DNA from: an uncultured Prevotella sp. | GTDB taxonomy: Bacteria > Bacteroidota > Bacteroidia > Bacteroidales > Bacteroidaceae | Direction: 5' to 3' | NCBI GenBank assembly: GCA_947095945.1 | Contig: CAMUQM010000046.1 | Span: 1-11,659, forward strand | Length of the DNA stretch: 11,659 nucleotides | In this document: positions 1-7,478 of the stretch, one piece after another | Layout: every line of letters begins with the position of its first letter | How positions within the stretch are numbered: the first letter of the stretch is position 1 | The notes under the pieces: model-generated | What the model saw: only the letters and a program-made list of their open reading frames with translations | Databases searched by the model: none | What the model was told of the DNA's origin: nothing | Position numbers and translations under genes: made by a program

Positions 1-134
1 AAAGTTATTGATAATCAGATATTAAATGATATCACTCCAAATTCCGGAAGAACCTTTTTTTATTATTTTGAATTAAAAAGATATGAATGCACAAAAGTTT
101 TATCGGACACCAATAAATTTCTTTCTATAAGAAG

Positions 135-178
135 AAAGAGTGAGAGAATTCCATTATTGGATACTTCTCTCACCCTTT
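135..178 (-). terminator. Intrinsic terminator of the cyd operon
   Basis: A perfect 9-bp inverted repeat (GTGAGAGAA at 140-148 and TTCTCTCAC at 165-173) is extended by a further AAAG/CTTT pairing (135-138 with 175-178) after one mismatch. Read leftward, the hairpin is followed by a T-rich stretch, and it starts about 35 bp beyond the cydB stop codon. That placement fits a terminator for the leftward operon. It could also act on any transcript arriving from the left. Confidence 0.7.
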
Positions 179-212
179 TAGGTTTATCTGTATGAAACAG
201 GAGGATTACATC

Positions 213-1355
213 TTAATAAGCGTGGTCGTCCTCAGTAATTTCATTGCGGTCAATTTCCTTCTTGTCGATTGCACGCCAAGCATAAACGATGTATGCCAAA
301 ACGAATGGAACAAGGAAGCTAACATAGAACATAGTTTTCAATGTGAACTCGCTTGAAGAACTGTTCTGAAGTGTCAATGAACTCTGAAGATCAGCAATTG
401 ATGGATAGTAAGCTGTATTGTTCCAGCCTGCAATGAGGAAAAGAACTAATACAACCAATACAACACCGATACCTGCAGGCCAAATACCACGAATATATTC
501 TGGCTTTAGAACGGTCTTAACGATTCCAAAGAGTAAGAGAATAACACCTACAAGCAGAATGATAGCCAATGGCCACATTGTTAATAGGTTGTTCAAATAC
601 TTCATTGGCTCCATAACGATAACACCAGCTTCGTTCACAGCATAACCTTCGCCTACCAATGTTACGATAAGGAATGGTAAGAAGAACAACAAGAAGAGAA
701 CGGTGTTTATAAGCAACTGCTTACGTACTCGTCCACGAATAGCATTATCGTTCACATTATTATTAATGTAGAGTGTACCGAGAATACGTGCAAGGAATAC
801 CACTGAGATACCGAAGATAACCACCCATGGATTGAGCAGTACGTCGAGACCACGTGAACCATTTGCCCAACGAGAGATTACAGGCTGCATAAAGTCAGTG
901 ATGTTGCCTTTCTCTACGATGAAGTTAGAACCTGTAAAGAAGGTTGCTACAGCTCCACCTAAAAGCAATGGACCAAGAATACCATTAATAATCAAGCATA
1001 TTTGGAAGGTGCGTACACCAAATAGGTTACCTGCCTTATTCTGGAATTCATAGCTGACAGCCTGAATAATGAATGTAAAGAGAATCAACAACCATACCCA
1101 GTAAGCACTACCAAAACTGGTACTATAGAACAATGGGAAAGAAGCAAAGAATGCTCCACCAAATGTTACAAGTGTAGTAAAGGTGAATTCCCACTTACGG
1201 CCGGTAGAATTGATAACCATTCGACGTTCTTCCTCAGTCTTACCCAACTGGAAAATCATAGAGTTTGCACCCTGAACGAAAAGCAGGAAGACAAGCAGTC
1301 CACCTAAGAGTGAGTTGATGAACCACCAGTAGTGTTGCAGAAAATCGTATGTCAT
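213..1355 (-). CDS. cydB: Cytochrome bd quinol oxidase subunit II (CydB)
   Basis: CydB is the second large membrane subunit of cytochrome bd, which oxidises quinol and reduces oxygen to water in the cytoplasmic membrane. It supports CydA, which carries the haems. The 380-residue protein has about nine hydrophobic helices. It keeps the family N-terminus (double Trp at 10-11 in helix 1) and the block TEEERRMVINS (40-50) leading to GRKWEFTFTT (52-61), equivalent to the E. coli region around Trp57-Asp58. Here the acidic residue after Trp55 is Glu56. The E. coli TDGFDMG segment after helix 1 reads VQGANSM (27-33), so its two Asp residues are Gln/Asn. This matches my memory of other Bacteroidota CydB proteins. 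The start codon overlaps the cydA stop by 4 bp (1352-1355), which indicates translational coupling. A terminator follows the gene. Confidence 0.96.
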   Translation of the reverse strand: MTYDFLQHYWWFINSLLGGLLVFLLFVQGANSMIFQLGKTEEERRMVINSTGRKWEFTFTTLVTFGGAFFASFPLFYSTSFGSAYWVWLLILFTFIIQAVSYEFQNKAGNLFGVRTFQICLIINGILGPLLLGGAVATFFTGSNFIVEKGNITDFMQPVISRWANGSRGLDVLLNPWVVIFGISVVFLARILGTLYINNNVNDNAIRGRVRKQLLINTVLFLLFFLPFLIVTLVGEGYAVNEAGVIVMEPMKYLNNLLTMWPLAIILLVGVILLLFGIVKTVLKPEYIRGIWPAGIGVVLVVLVLFLIAGWNNTAYYPSIADLQSSLTLQNSSSSEFTLKTMFYVSFLVPFVLAYIVYAWRAIDKKEIDRNEITEDDHAY

Positions 1356-2887
1356 AGTTCTGGTCCTTTCTTAATTTGCTTACACATAATACTAACCTCA
1401 ACTGCTAACATTGCAGTAAAGAGAGCGAGGAAGAGAAAGAAGGTGAATGCGATACCACCACTTGAGAGGTCACTTACAGCTGCCCACGTAGGAAGCATAT
1501 CCTGAATTGTCCAAGGCTGACGACCGAACTCAGCAACGAGCCATCCACATTCACTTGCGATATAAGACAATGGAATGAGTGCAATACCCACTCTTTGCAA
1601 CCAGCGTGGACGAGAAATATCCTTTCTGTAAACAATGAATAAAATCACTGCAAAAACAAGAATAAAGAGACATCCAAGACCAACCATAATACGGAATGAC
1701 CAGAAGTTCACAGGAATGAATGGTACAATCTGTTCTGCATTCTTAATATAGCCATAACCAAAGTACTTCATGTCCTTTTCAAGAACCTTGAGGTTAGTTT
1801 CTTTGTCCTTTCCTGCGCGATAGTCTTTGAGGGCTTGAATTGCGTTACGACCGCGTTCCTGCTTCTCTTTCAATGATGGTTCCTGCGTTCCGTCAGGCTT
1901 CTGATAACCATTAATAATATCCTTTACACCTGGAACATATCCGTGAGGATCATTTGTTGCAAGAATAGAAAGCATATTAGGAATAGCTATTCGCATAGGA
2001 GGCTCTGACTGATTCATACAATCAGGCTGCTTAAAAGGATTTACCCAAGCTACTGCAGTAAGGCTCTGAGAAGTACCACCCTCATAGAGAGCCTCCATTG
2101 CAGCGAGTTTCATTGGTTGTGACTGTGCTACCATATAAGCAGAGTTGTGACCTGTTGAGCCAGCTAAAAGTGAAGCTACAAGACCAACAGCAGCACCTAC
2201 CTTAATACTTTGTTTCGCAAATTCAACGTGACGTTTGCGAAGCAAGTACCAGCAGCTAACACCAACCGTGAATGCTGCACCAAGTATCCAAGAAGAAGTA
2301 ATGGTATGAGTAAACTTGTCAATAGCAAATGGACTCAGCGCAACATCAAAGAATGAAGTCATCTCATTACGCATCGTATTTGGGTTGAAAGTACAACCGA
2401 TAGGATACTGCATCCACGCATTAGCCACAAGAATCCACCATGCAGAGATGGTTGCTCCCAAACCTGTGAGCCAAGTAGAAGCAAGGTGGAAGCCAGCTGA
2501 TACTTTGTTCCAACCAAAGAACATCACCGCAACGAATGTTGATTCCATAAAGAAAGCCAAGATTCCTTCGATGGCAAGCGGCGCACCAAAGATGTCACCA
2601 ACGAACCAAGAATAGTTGCTCCAGTTTGTTCCAAACTCGAATTCAAGGATGATACCGGTTGCAACACCCATGGCAAAGTTAATACCAAACAATCGCTGCC
2701 AGAACTGAGCTGCTTTACGCCAGAACTCCTTTCGGGTGCGATAATAACAAGTCTCTATGATTCCCATTACGACAGCTAAGCCCAGTGTCAAGGGAACGAA
2801 AAGCCAGTGGTAGATGGCTGTCAGCGCAAACTGTGCACGTGACCAGTCAACTGTTCCTGGATCAATGGCTAAGAGTAGGTTCTCCAT
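1352..2887 (-). CDS. cydA: Cytochrome bd quinol oxidase subunit I (CydA)
   Basis: CydA is the haem-bearing subunit of cytochrome bd: it binds quinol and carries haems b558, b595 and d. At 511 residues it is close to E. coli CydA (522). Visible landmarks, with E. coli equivalents: His27 in ALTAIYHW (His19, haem b595), Glu107 and Glu115 in AIEGILAFFMES (Glu99, Glu107), His194 in KFTHT (His186, haem b558), Lys260 and Glu265 in MKLAAMEA (quinol site), Met401 in FWSFRIM (Met393, haem b558), and Trp449, Glu453, Arg456 in GWLVAEFGRQPW. The spacing Lys260-Met401 equals the E. coli Lys252-Met393 spacing, so the periplasmic quinol loop is of the long type. All key haem residues are present, so the enzyme should be active. 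It follows the DUF4492 gene after a 78-bp gap without an obvious promoter, and overlaps cydB by 4 bp. Confidence 0.97.
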   Translation of the reverse strand: MENLLLAIDPGTVDWSRAQFALTAIYHWLFVPLTLGLAVVMGIIETCYYRTRKEFWRKAAQFWQRLFGINFAMGVATGIILEFEFGTNWSNYSWFVGDIFGAPLAIEGILAFFMESTFVAVMFFGWNKVSAGFHLASTWLTGLGATISAWWILVANAWMQYPIGCTFNPNTMRNEMTSFFDVALSPFAIDKFTHTITSSWILGAAFTVGVSCWYLLRKRHVEFAKQSIKVGAAVGLVASLLAGSTGHNSAYMVAQSQPMKLAAMEALYEGGTSQSLTAVAWVNPFKQPDCMNQSEPPMRIAIPNMLSILATNDPHGYVPGVKDIINGYQKPDGTQEPSLKEKQERGRNAIQALKDYRAGKDKETNLKVLEKDMKYFGYGYIKNAEQIVPFIPVNFWSFRIMVGLGCLFILVFAVILFIVYRKDISRPRWLQRVGIALIPLSYIASECGWLVAEFGRQPWTIQDMLPTWAAVSDLSSGGIAFTFFLFLALFTAMLAVEVSIMCKQIKKGPEL

Positions 2888-2965
2888 TGTTTTTGTTATT
2901 TATTAAAAATGTTAAGAATTAAATATTGCTATTTAGGTAATAATGGTGATAAAGACAGAAAGGCT

Positions 2966-3181
2966 CTATCGTTTCATCAGCTGTTGCTCTATGAAATCAC
3001 TTTCTTTTCCAGTTTCTGCGTTCTCTTTCAGAAAGTTTGGGAAGAATAACATCTTTAAAACAAGAAACATAATAGCTAACTTAACTATTATTACTGTCCA
3101 AAGCGTTTTGCCTAATGTCATGTGCCGGAAACCATCATAATAGAGGTCAAATGCACGATAAAAGAAACTATTTTTGTTCAC
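2966..3181 (-). CDS. DUF4492 small membrane protein, first gene of the cyd operon
   Basis: This 71-residue protein has a GTG start; no in-frame ATG lies upstream before a stop, and the first internal Met (21) falls inside the conserved part. It begins with an aromatic amphipathic stretch (FFYRAFDLYYDGFRHM, 6-21), then TLGKTLW, one strongly hydrophobic helix at about 27-48, PNFL, and a charged tail. I recognise this as DUF4492, a family of about 70-80 residues found beside cydA in Bacteroidota and some Campylobacterota. The family recognition is from memory. Its function is not established to my knowledge. Size, single helix and position suggest an accessory or assembly factor of cytochrome bd, comparable in role to CydX/CydH, but this is inference and there is no clear sequence similarity to CydX. 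It lies 78 bp before cydA on the same strand. Confidence 0.85.
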   Translation of the reverse strand: MNKNSFFYRAFDLYYDGFRHMTLGKTLWTVIIVKLAIMFLVLKMLFFPNFLKENAETGKESDFIEQQLMKR

Positions 3182-3207
3182 TGTATGAAATGTTTTCGCA
3201 CTTGTAT

Positions 3208-3234
3208 TTTGTACAGATAATTTCTACAAAGTTA
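3208..3234 (-). promoter_or_regulatory. Probable cyd operon promoter with overlapping inverted repeat
   Basis: Read leftward, TAACTTTG (3234-3227) matches the Bacteroidota -7 consensus TAnnTTTG and would start transcription about 40 nt before the DUF4492 start codon. There is no convincing -33 TTTG element at the expected 19-21 bp spacing (around 3254-3258). A perfect inverted repeat, TTTGTA (3208-3213), 11-bp spacer, TACAAA (3225-3230), overlaps the -7 box and the likely start point. This is the arrangement of an operator or activator-dependent promoter. The repeat is short and could be chance. Confidence 0.4.
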
Positions 3235-3315
3235 AACATTTATTTCTAAAGTTGTTCTATATTTCCCTAAAAATAGACATATTTTTATATTTTAATGAAT
3301 CTAACCTTGTTTTTT

Positions 3316-3346
3316 CTTGCCAATCAATACAAAAAAAGTAATTTTG
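3316..3346 (+). promoter_or_regulatory. Promoter of the tolC-hlyD-permease operon
   Basis: CTTG (3316-3319) and TAATTTTG (3339-3346) are separated by exactly 19 bp. They match the Bacteroidota primary sigma factor consensus of a -33 TTTG-like box and a -7 TAnnTTTG box. The predicted start, about 5-8 nt after the -7 box, gives a leader of roughly 20 nt before the ATG at 3375. There is no Shine-Dalgarno sequence, as is common in this phylum. Confidence 0.65.
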
Positions 3347-3374
3347 CATTTGATACTTTAGAGACATTTAGATA

Positions 3375-4880
3375 ATGAAAAAATTATTCACCATAGCAAT
3401 GCTTTTTAGTGTAACCTTTGGCATTCATGCACAGGAGGTGTACTCGCTGCAGAAATGTCGGGAGCTGGCTTTACAGAACAATCGCCAGTTAAAGGTTTCG
3501 CGAATGACAGTAGATGTGGCTGAAAATACTCGTAAGGCAGCTAAGACTAAGTACTTGCCACGTGTTGATGCAATCGCTGGTTATCAGCATTTTTCACGTG
3601 AGATTTCACTTCTTAGTGATGACCAAAAGAATTCTTTTAGTAATCTCGGAACAAATACATTTGGACAGTTAGGTAATCAGATTGGACAGAACCTTACTTC
3701 ATTAGCACAGCAGGGTATTCTTAGTCCGCAGATGGCTCAGCAACTTGGTCAGCTTTTCAGCAATGTTGCTACACCACTTACTCAGGCGGGAAATAATATC
3801 GGACAAAGTATTAATGAGGCATTCCGTTCAAACACGAAGAATGTCTATGCAGGTGGTATTGTTGTAAACCAACCTATTTATATGGGTGGTGCTATCAAGG
3901 CAGCTAACGATATGGCGGCTATTGGTGAGCAGGTTGCACAGAATAATATTAGGCTTAAACGACAGTTAGTACTTTATGGAGTTGATAATGCGTATTGGCT
4001 TGCTATCTCCTTAAAGAAGAAAGAGGCATTAGCAATTCGTTATCGTGATTTAGCACAAAAGCTAAATGAGGATGTTAAGAAGATGATACGTGAAGGTGTA
4101 GCTACACGTGCAGATGGATTAAAGGTTGAGGTTGCTGTTAATACTGCTGATATGCAAATTGCTCGCATTCAAAGTGGTGTTTCATTGGCAAAGATGGCCT
4201 TGTGCGAACTATGTGGTCTTGAATTAAATGGTGATATACAACTATCTGACGAAGGCGATGCTGATTTTTCTCCTACTTCATCTACACGGTTTGACAACTA
4301 CACAGTCTCCACTTCTGATAGTACAAGTCTTGATGAAGCTCGTCCTGAGTTACGACTCTTGCAGAATGCTGTCGATTTGAGTAAACAGAATACAAAACTT
4401 ATCCGCTCACTTAATCTTCCGCATATACTTCTTACAGCTGGCTATTCCGTATCGAATCCAAATCTATTTAATGGCTTTCAGAAGCGTTTCACGGATTTAT
4501 GGAACATTGGAATAACAGTTCAAGTACCAGTATGGACATGGGGAGAAAACAAATATAAGGTTCGTGCGAGCAAGACAGCTACAAGTATTGCTCAGTTGGA
4601 AATGGATGATGTACGTAAGAAGATTGACTTGGAAATAGAGCAAAATAGACTTCGTCTTAAAGATGCTAATAAGCAACTTGCTACATCCCATAAAAATATG
4701 GCAGCTGCAGAAGAAAACCTGCGTTGTGCCAATGTAGGCTTTAAGGAGGGCGTTATGACGGTTACGGAAGTTATGGCAGCTCAGACAGCATGGCAGACCT
4801 CACGTATGGCAATCATTGATGCAGAGATTAGTGTCAAGTTAGCACAGACTGGGTTACAAAAGGCTATTGGTTGTCTATAA
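3375..4880 (+). CDS. TolC-family outer-membrane efflux channel
   Basis: This is a channel-tunnel protein of the outer membrane that should trimerise and form the exit duct of an export system. The 501-residue precursor has a signal peptide (MKK, hydrophobic core 4-17, HA|QE), with likely cleavage after Ala19. Two outer-membrane-factor repeats follow: long helices around 25-65 and 172-280, then 320-345 and 395-500, each with the family pattern of a helix hairpin followed by a short beta segment (NVYAGGIVVNQPIYMGG at 156-172; WNIGITVQVPVW at 376-387). Typical motifs are GVATRADGLKVEV (241-253) and GVMTVTEVMAAQ (459-470). Between the first helix and strand 2 is a Q/N-rich insert of about 75 residues (77-152), which I recall from other Bacteroidota TolC proteins. 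It is the first gene of a four-gene rightward operon; hlyD follows after 118 bp. Confidence 0.92.
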   Translation: MKKLFTIAMLFSVTFGIHAQEVYSLQKCRELALQNNRQLKVSRMTVDVAENTRKAAKTKYLPRVDAIAGYQHFSREISLLSDDQKNSFSNLGTNTFGQLGNQIGQNLTSLAQQGILSPQMAQQLGQLFSNVATPLTQAGNNIGQSINEAFRSNTKNVYAGGIVVNQPIYMGGAIKAANDMAAIGEQVAQNNIRLKRQLVLYGVDNAYWLAISLKKKEALAIRYRDLAQKLNEDVKKMIREGVATRADGLKVEVAVNTADMQIARIQSGVSLAKMALCELCGLELNGDIQLSDEGDADFSPTSSTRFDNYTVSTSDSTSLDEARPELRLLQNAVDLSKQNTKLIRSLNLPHILLTAGYSVSNPNLFNGFQKRFTDLWNIGITVQVPVWTWGENKYKVRASKTATSIAQLEMDDVRKKIDLEIEQNRLRLKDANKQLATSHKNMAAAEENLRCANVGFKEGVMTVTEVMAAQTAWQTSRMAIIDAEISVKLAQTGLQKAIGCL

Positions 4881-4888
4881 TAAAACCG

Positions 4889-4951
4889 TGAACCTTGAGA
4901 TTAGAACTTAACAGACATATGAAAGTCATACACTCATATCTTAAAGGTTCA
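4889..4951. repeat. Nested inverted repeats between tolC and hlyD genes
   Basis: An 8-bp inverted repeat (TGAACCTT at 4889-4896, AAGGTTCA at 4944-4951) encloses a second one (ATATGA at 4917-4922, TCATAT at 4934-4939). In RNA this could form a branched stem starting 8 nt after the tolC stop codon. No T-run follows, so it does not look like a terminator. A role in mRNA stability or differential expression within the operon is possible but unproven. Confidence 0.3.
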
Positions 4952-4998
4952 ATTTACAAGAATAGAATACTAAATATTTATAATCAAACCTCAAAAAT

Positions 4999-5985
4999 AT
5001 GTCAGCAAAATCACAACATAACAACATACTTTTAGCCGTTTTGGGCTTTGTTTCAGTAGTAGTCATTGTGGCCGTCATTGGTTATTTCACCATTGATCGT
5101 ACAGAAGAAACCATACAGGGAGAAATAGAAGTAAGCGAATACCGCGTAGCTTGCAAATTCCCCGGGCGTATTACAGATATTAAAGTGAAAGAAGGTGACT
5201 TTGTTCACAAAGGAGACGTTCTTGCAATATTGGCTATTCCTGAGGCAAGCACACAAGAGAAAGTTGCCGAGGCTGCAGCTGGTGCAACTGATGCATTGAG
5301 TGCATTGGCAGAAGGTCCTACACGTCGTGAAACTGTTGAAAGTGCCTATCAAATTTATCAACAAGCTATTGCTGCGAATGATATTGCCGAAAAAACCTAT
5401 GGTCGTATGCAACGATTATATGATGAAGGAGTGATGAGTGCGCAGAAGCGTGACGAGGCTATGGCTGCTTATGAAGCGACGAAAGCTGGCGTACAGGTCG
5501 CTAAGTCACAGTGGGAACTTGCCAAGAATGGTGCACAACGAGAGACAAAAGAAGCTGCAAAAAAGCAAGCTCAGGCTGCTCGTTCTGCAGTTGAAGTAGT
5601 TCGTTCTGTTTTGAAGGAAACTGTACAGCGTGCAACAGAAGACGGAGAAGTTGAAACAATCTATCCAAAGGTTGGAGAACTTGTTGGCTTAGGTAGTCCC
5701 ATTATGAGTATCTCAATAGTTGATGATATATGGGGAACCTTTAATGTCCGTGAAGATCAACTCAAAGATATGAAGGTTGGTACTCTACTTAAAGCCTTCA
5801 TTCCTGCTCTTGATAAGAACATAGAACTGCGTGTAACTTCCTTAAAGGATAAAGGTTCTTACGCAGTGTGGAAGGCTACTAAGACCAACGGACAATACGA
5901 TTTAAAGACATTCCAAGTAAAAGCAAAACCAACAAAGAAGGTAGAGGGACTCAAGCCGGGTATGTCATTAATATTAAAGAAGTAG
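4999..5985 (+). CDS. HlyD/EmrA-type membrane fusion (periplasmic adaptor) protein
   Basis: This adaptor is anchored in the inner membrane and bridges an inner-membrane transporter to a TolC channel. The 328-residue protein has a short cytoplasmic N-terminus, one membrane helix (about 9-31), and the first half of a lipoyl-like domain (VSEYRVACKFPGRITDIKVKEG, 45-66, continuing DFVHKGDVLAIL). A charged alpha-hairpin (about 82-210, coiled coil) should contact TolC. The second lipoyl half follows (about 211-240, ATEDGEVETIYPKVGELVGLGSPI), then a beta-barrel domain ending in EGLKPGMSLILKK. The layout resembles YbhG/EmrA adaptors. The ATG at 4999 directly precedes a polar stretch and the helix, so the start is secure. 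It sits between the tolC-like gene and two ABC-2 permease genes, all on one strand, so it is expected to couple them. Confidence 0.92.
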   Translation: MSAKSQHNNILLAVLGFVSVVVIVAVIGYFTIDRTEETIQGEIEVSEYRVACKFPGRITDIKVKEGDFVHKGDVLAILAIPEASTQEKVAEAAAGATDALSALAEGPTRRETVESAYQIYQQAIAANDIAEKTYGRMQRLYDEGVMSAQKRDEAMAAYEATKAGVQVAKSQWELAKNGAQRETKEAAKKQAQAARSAVEVVRSVLKETVQRATEDGEVETIYPKVGELVGLGSPIMSISIVDDIWGTFNVREDQLKDMKVGTLLKAFIPALDKNIELRVTSLKDKGSYAVWKATKTNGQYDLKTFQVKAKPTKKVEGLKPGMSLILKK

Positions 5986-6238
5986 GAACGTCCCCCAATT
6001 CCTCCCAAAGAGGAGAGCTACATAATGGAATTAAGAATTGTGTTGTTGCTCGGCACATGTGGTGCTGTTGGTAAACACTATTGGTGTTAAGGGTAAACAC
6101 ATTTGATAAAGGGGATTATTTCGCCAATTAGTTGTTAAGGATTAATTATTTAATGACTATATGTCAAAGACTATCAAAGTCATTTCTCCTCTCGTAACTT
6201 TCCTTATATATAGGAATTGAGGAGTTTTTCTAATTATA
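5986..6238 (+). promoter_or_regulatory. Structured 253-bp leader before the first permease
   Basis: This is the longest gap inside the operon and contains no TAnnTTTG promoter box that I can see. From left to right: a small hairpin TCCTC/GAGGA (6000-6004, 6010-6014); a 9-bp direct repeat GGTAAACAC (6070-6078 and 6092-6100); a 7-bp inverted repeat AATGACT/AGTCATT (6152-6158, 6178-6184); then CTCCTC (6186-6191) pairing with GAGGAG (6219-6224) around an inner TTCCT/AGGAA stem (6200-6204, 6212-6216), followed by TTTTTC. The last structure resembles an intrinsic terminator or attenuator. GAGGAG is also Shine-Dalgarno-like and ends 14 nt before the ATG at 6239, so pairing could hide a ribosome site. 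The function is inferred. Confidence 0.4.
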
Positions 6239-7420
6239 ATGAAGAAATTACTCATATACATAAGAAGAATTGTAAACCTTTCTGCTCGTGAAGTAGGATT
6301 GATGATACATAACCCTATATACATCTGTTGTATGGTGGTCTTTCCTCTTGTTATCATCTTCTTCTTTACCTCTCTGATGAGTGAGGGGCAACCTGAAAAT
6401 CTTCCATGTGGCGTAGTTGATAACGATAACACTTCGGTTACGCGTGCAATGATTCGTCAGTTGGATGGTTTCCAAAGCACACATTTAGCTGGACATTATA
6501 ATAATGTTGCCGAAGCGCGTAAGGCTATACAGCGCAATGAGATATACGGCTTCCTCTATATTCCAGAAGGAACAACAGCAAAGCTCGTTTCTCAACGTCA
6601 GCCTGAGATGTCATTCTATTATAGTAATGTAACACTTGTTGCAGGCGGTATGCTTTTCAAAGATCTCAAGACCGTTACAACACTTAGTTCCGCTGCTGTT
6701 GGTGCTGCCAAATTACAGATGCTTGGCAAGACTCCCAATGAGATTAAAACATTCATTCAGCCTATAGGACTTGATGTTCACATGGTAGGCAATCCTTGGA
6801 TGAACTATAATGTTTATTTAAGTAGTATCATGATACCTGGTATCTTAGTGCTGTTCATGTTTCTCGTTACAGCCTATTCTATTGGAACTGAGTTAAAGTT
6901 TGGTCGTGCTAACGAGTGGATGTCCATGGCTGGGAATAAGATTCTTGTTGCCCTTACGGGTAAGCTATTACCACAGACTCTCATATTCTTGACCATCTTC
7001 TTGGGATATGAATGGTACGTCTATGGCTATCTAAATTTCCCACATCATGGCGGTGTACAAATGATCTTTTTCCTTGCTATTCTCACTGTTCTATCATCTC
7101 AGGGCTTCGGTGTTTTTGTTTTCGGACTGATGCCTTCTCTGCGAATGTCAATGAGCGTATGCTCTCTTTGGGCAGTGGTAGGATTCTCAGCTTGTGGTGC
7201 AACCTTCCCTCTCTTTGCAATGGATGGTATGATTGAAGCTTTGGCACAGATTATTCCGCTACGTCATTATTATATGATTTATCAGATATGTATCTTCAAT
7301 GGTTATCCATTGATTGATGCATGGGTAAATGTCGTTGCGCTGATAGCCTTTGCTTCACTTCCTATCCTTGTGATTAGGAATATTAAGCGAGCGATGGTTG
7401 AGTATGTGTATATACCATAA
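6239..7420 (+). CDS. ABC-2 type transporter permease (first of pair)
   Basis: This is an inner-membrane permease of the ABC-2 (YbhS/YbhR, ABC2_membrane_3-like) type, 393 residues. It has a cytoplasmic amphipathic start, one helix at about 26-48, a large extracytoplasmic domain (about 49-190, with GVVDNDNTSVTRAMIRQL near 58-75), then five more helices between about 192 and 380. A proline-containing IIPLRHYYMIYQI motif (338-350) before the last helix corresponds to the IPLTHY-type motif of ABC-2 exporters. It is expected to pair with the next permease and feed substrate to the HlyD-TolC assembly. There is no Walker A or ABC signature in this protein, and no separate ATPase gene lies in the operon. 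The substrate is unknown. The ATG at 6239 is preceded by the structured leader. Confidence 0.88.
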   Translation: MKKLLIYIRRIVNLSAREVGLMIHNPIYICCMVVFPLVIIFFFTSLMSEGQPENLPCGVVDNDNTSVTRAMIRQLDGFQSTHLAGHYNNVAEARKAIQRNEIYGFLYIPEGTTAKLVSQRQPEMSFYYSNVTLVAGGMLFKDLKTVTTLSSAAVGAAKLQMLGKTPNEIKTFIQPIGLDVHMVGNPWMNYNVYLSSIMIPGILVLFMFLVTAYSIGTELKFGRANEWMSMAGNKILVALTGKLLPQTLIFLTIFLGYEWYVYGYLNFPHHGGVQMIFFLAILTVLSSQGFGVFVFGLMPSLRMSMSVCSLWAVVGFSACGATFPLFAMDGMIEALAQIIPLRHYYMIYQICIFNGYPLIDAWVNVVALIAFASLPILVIRNIKRAMVEYVYIP

Positions 7421-7478
7421 AGGACCTCTCCACTCTTTCCAAACGATGTGTTAGGTTTACCTACTCTCATTGCTTAAA

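Noticed and set aside
1..195. Frame open from the left edge for 64 codons (plus strand), ending in TGA at 193-195, which could be the end of an upstream gene.
   Set aside because: The predicted peptide has no recognisable features and its last third is encoded by the cyd terminator stem. AT-rich DNA of this length is sometimes open by chance.
2943..3140. 65-codon plus-strand frame opposite the DUF4492 gene.
   Set aside because: It is the antisense shadow of a recognisable small membrane protein and has no start context or family resemblance.
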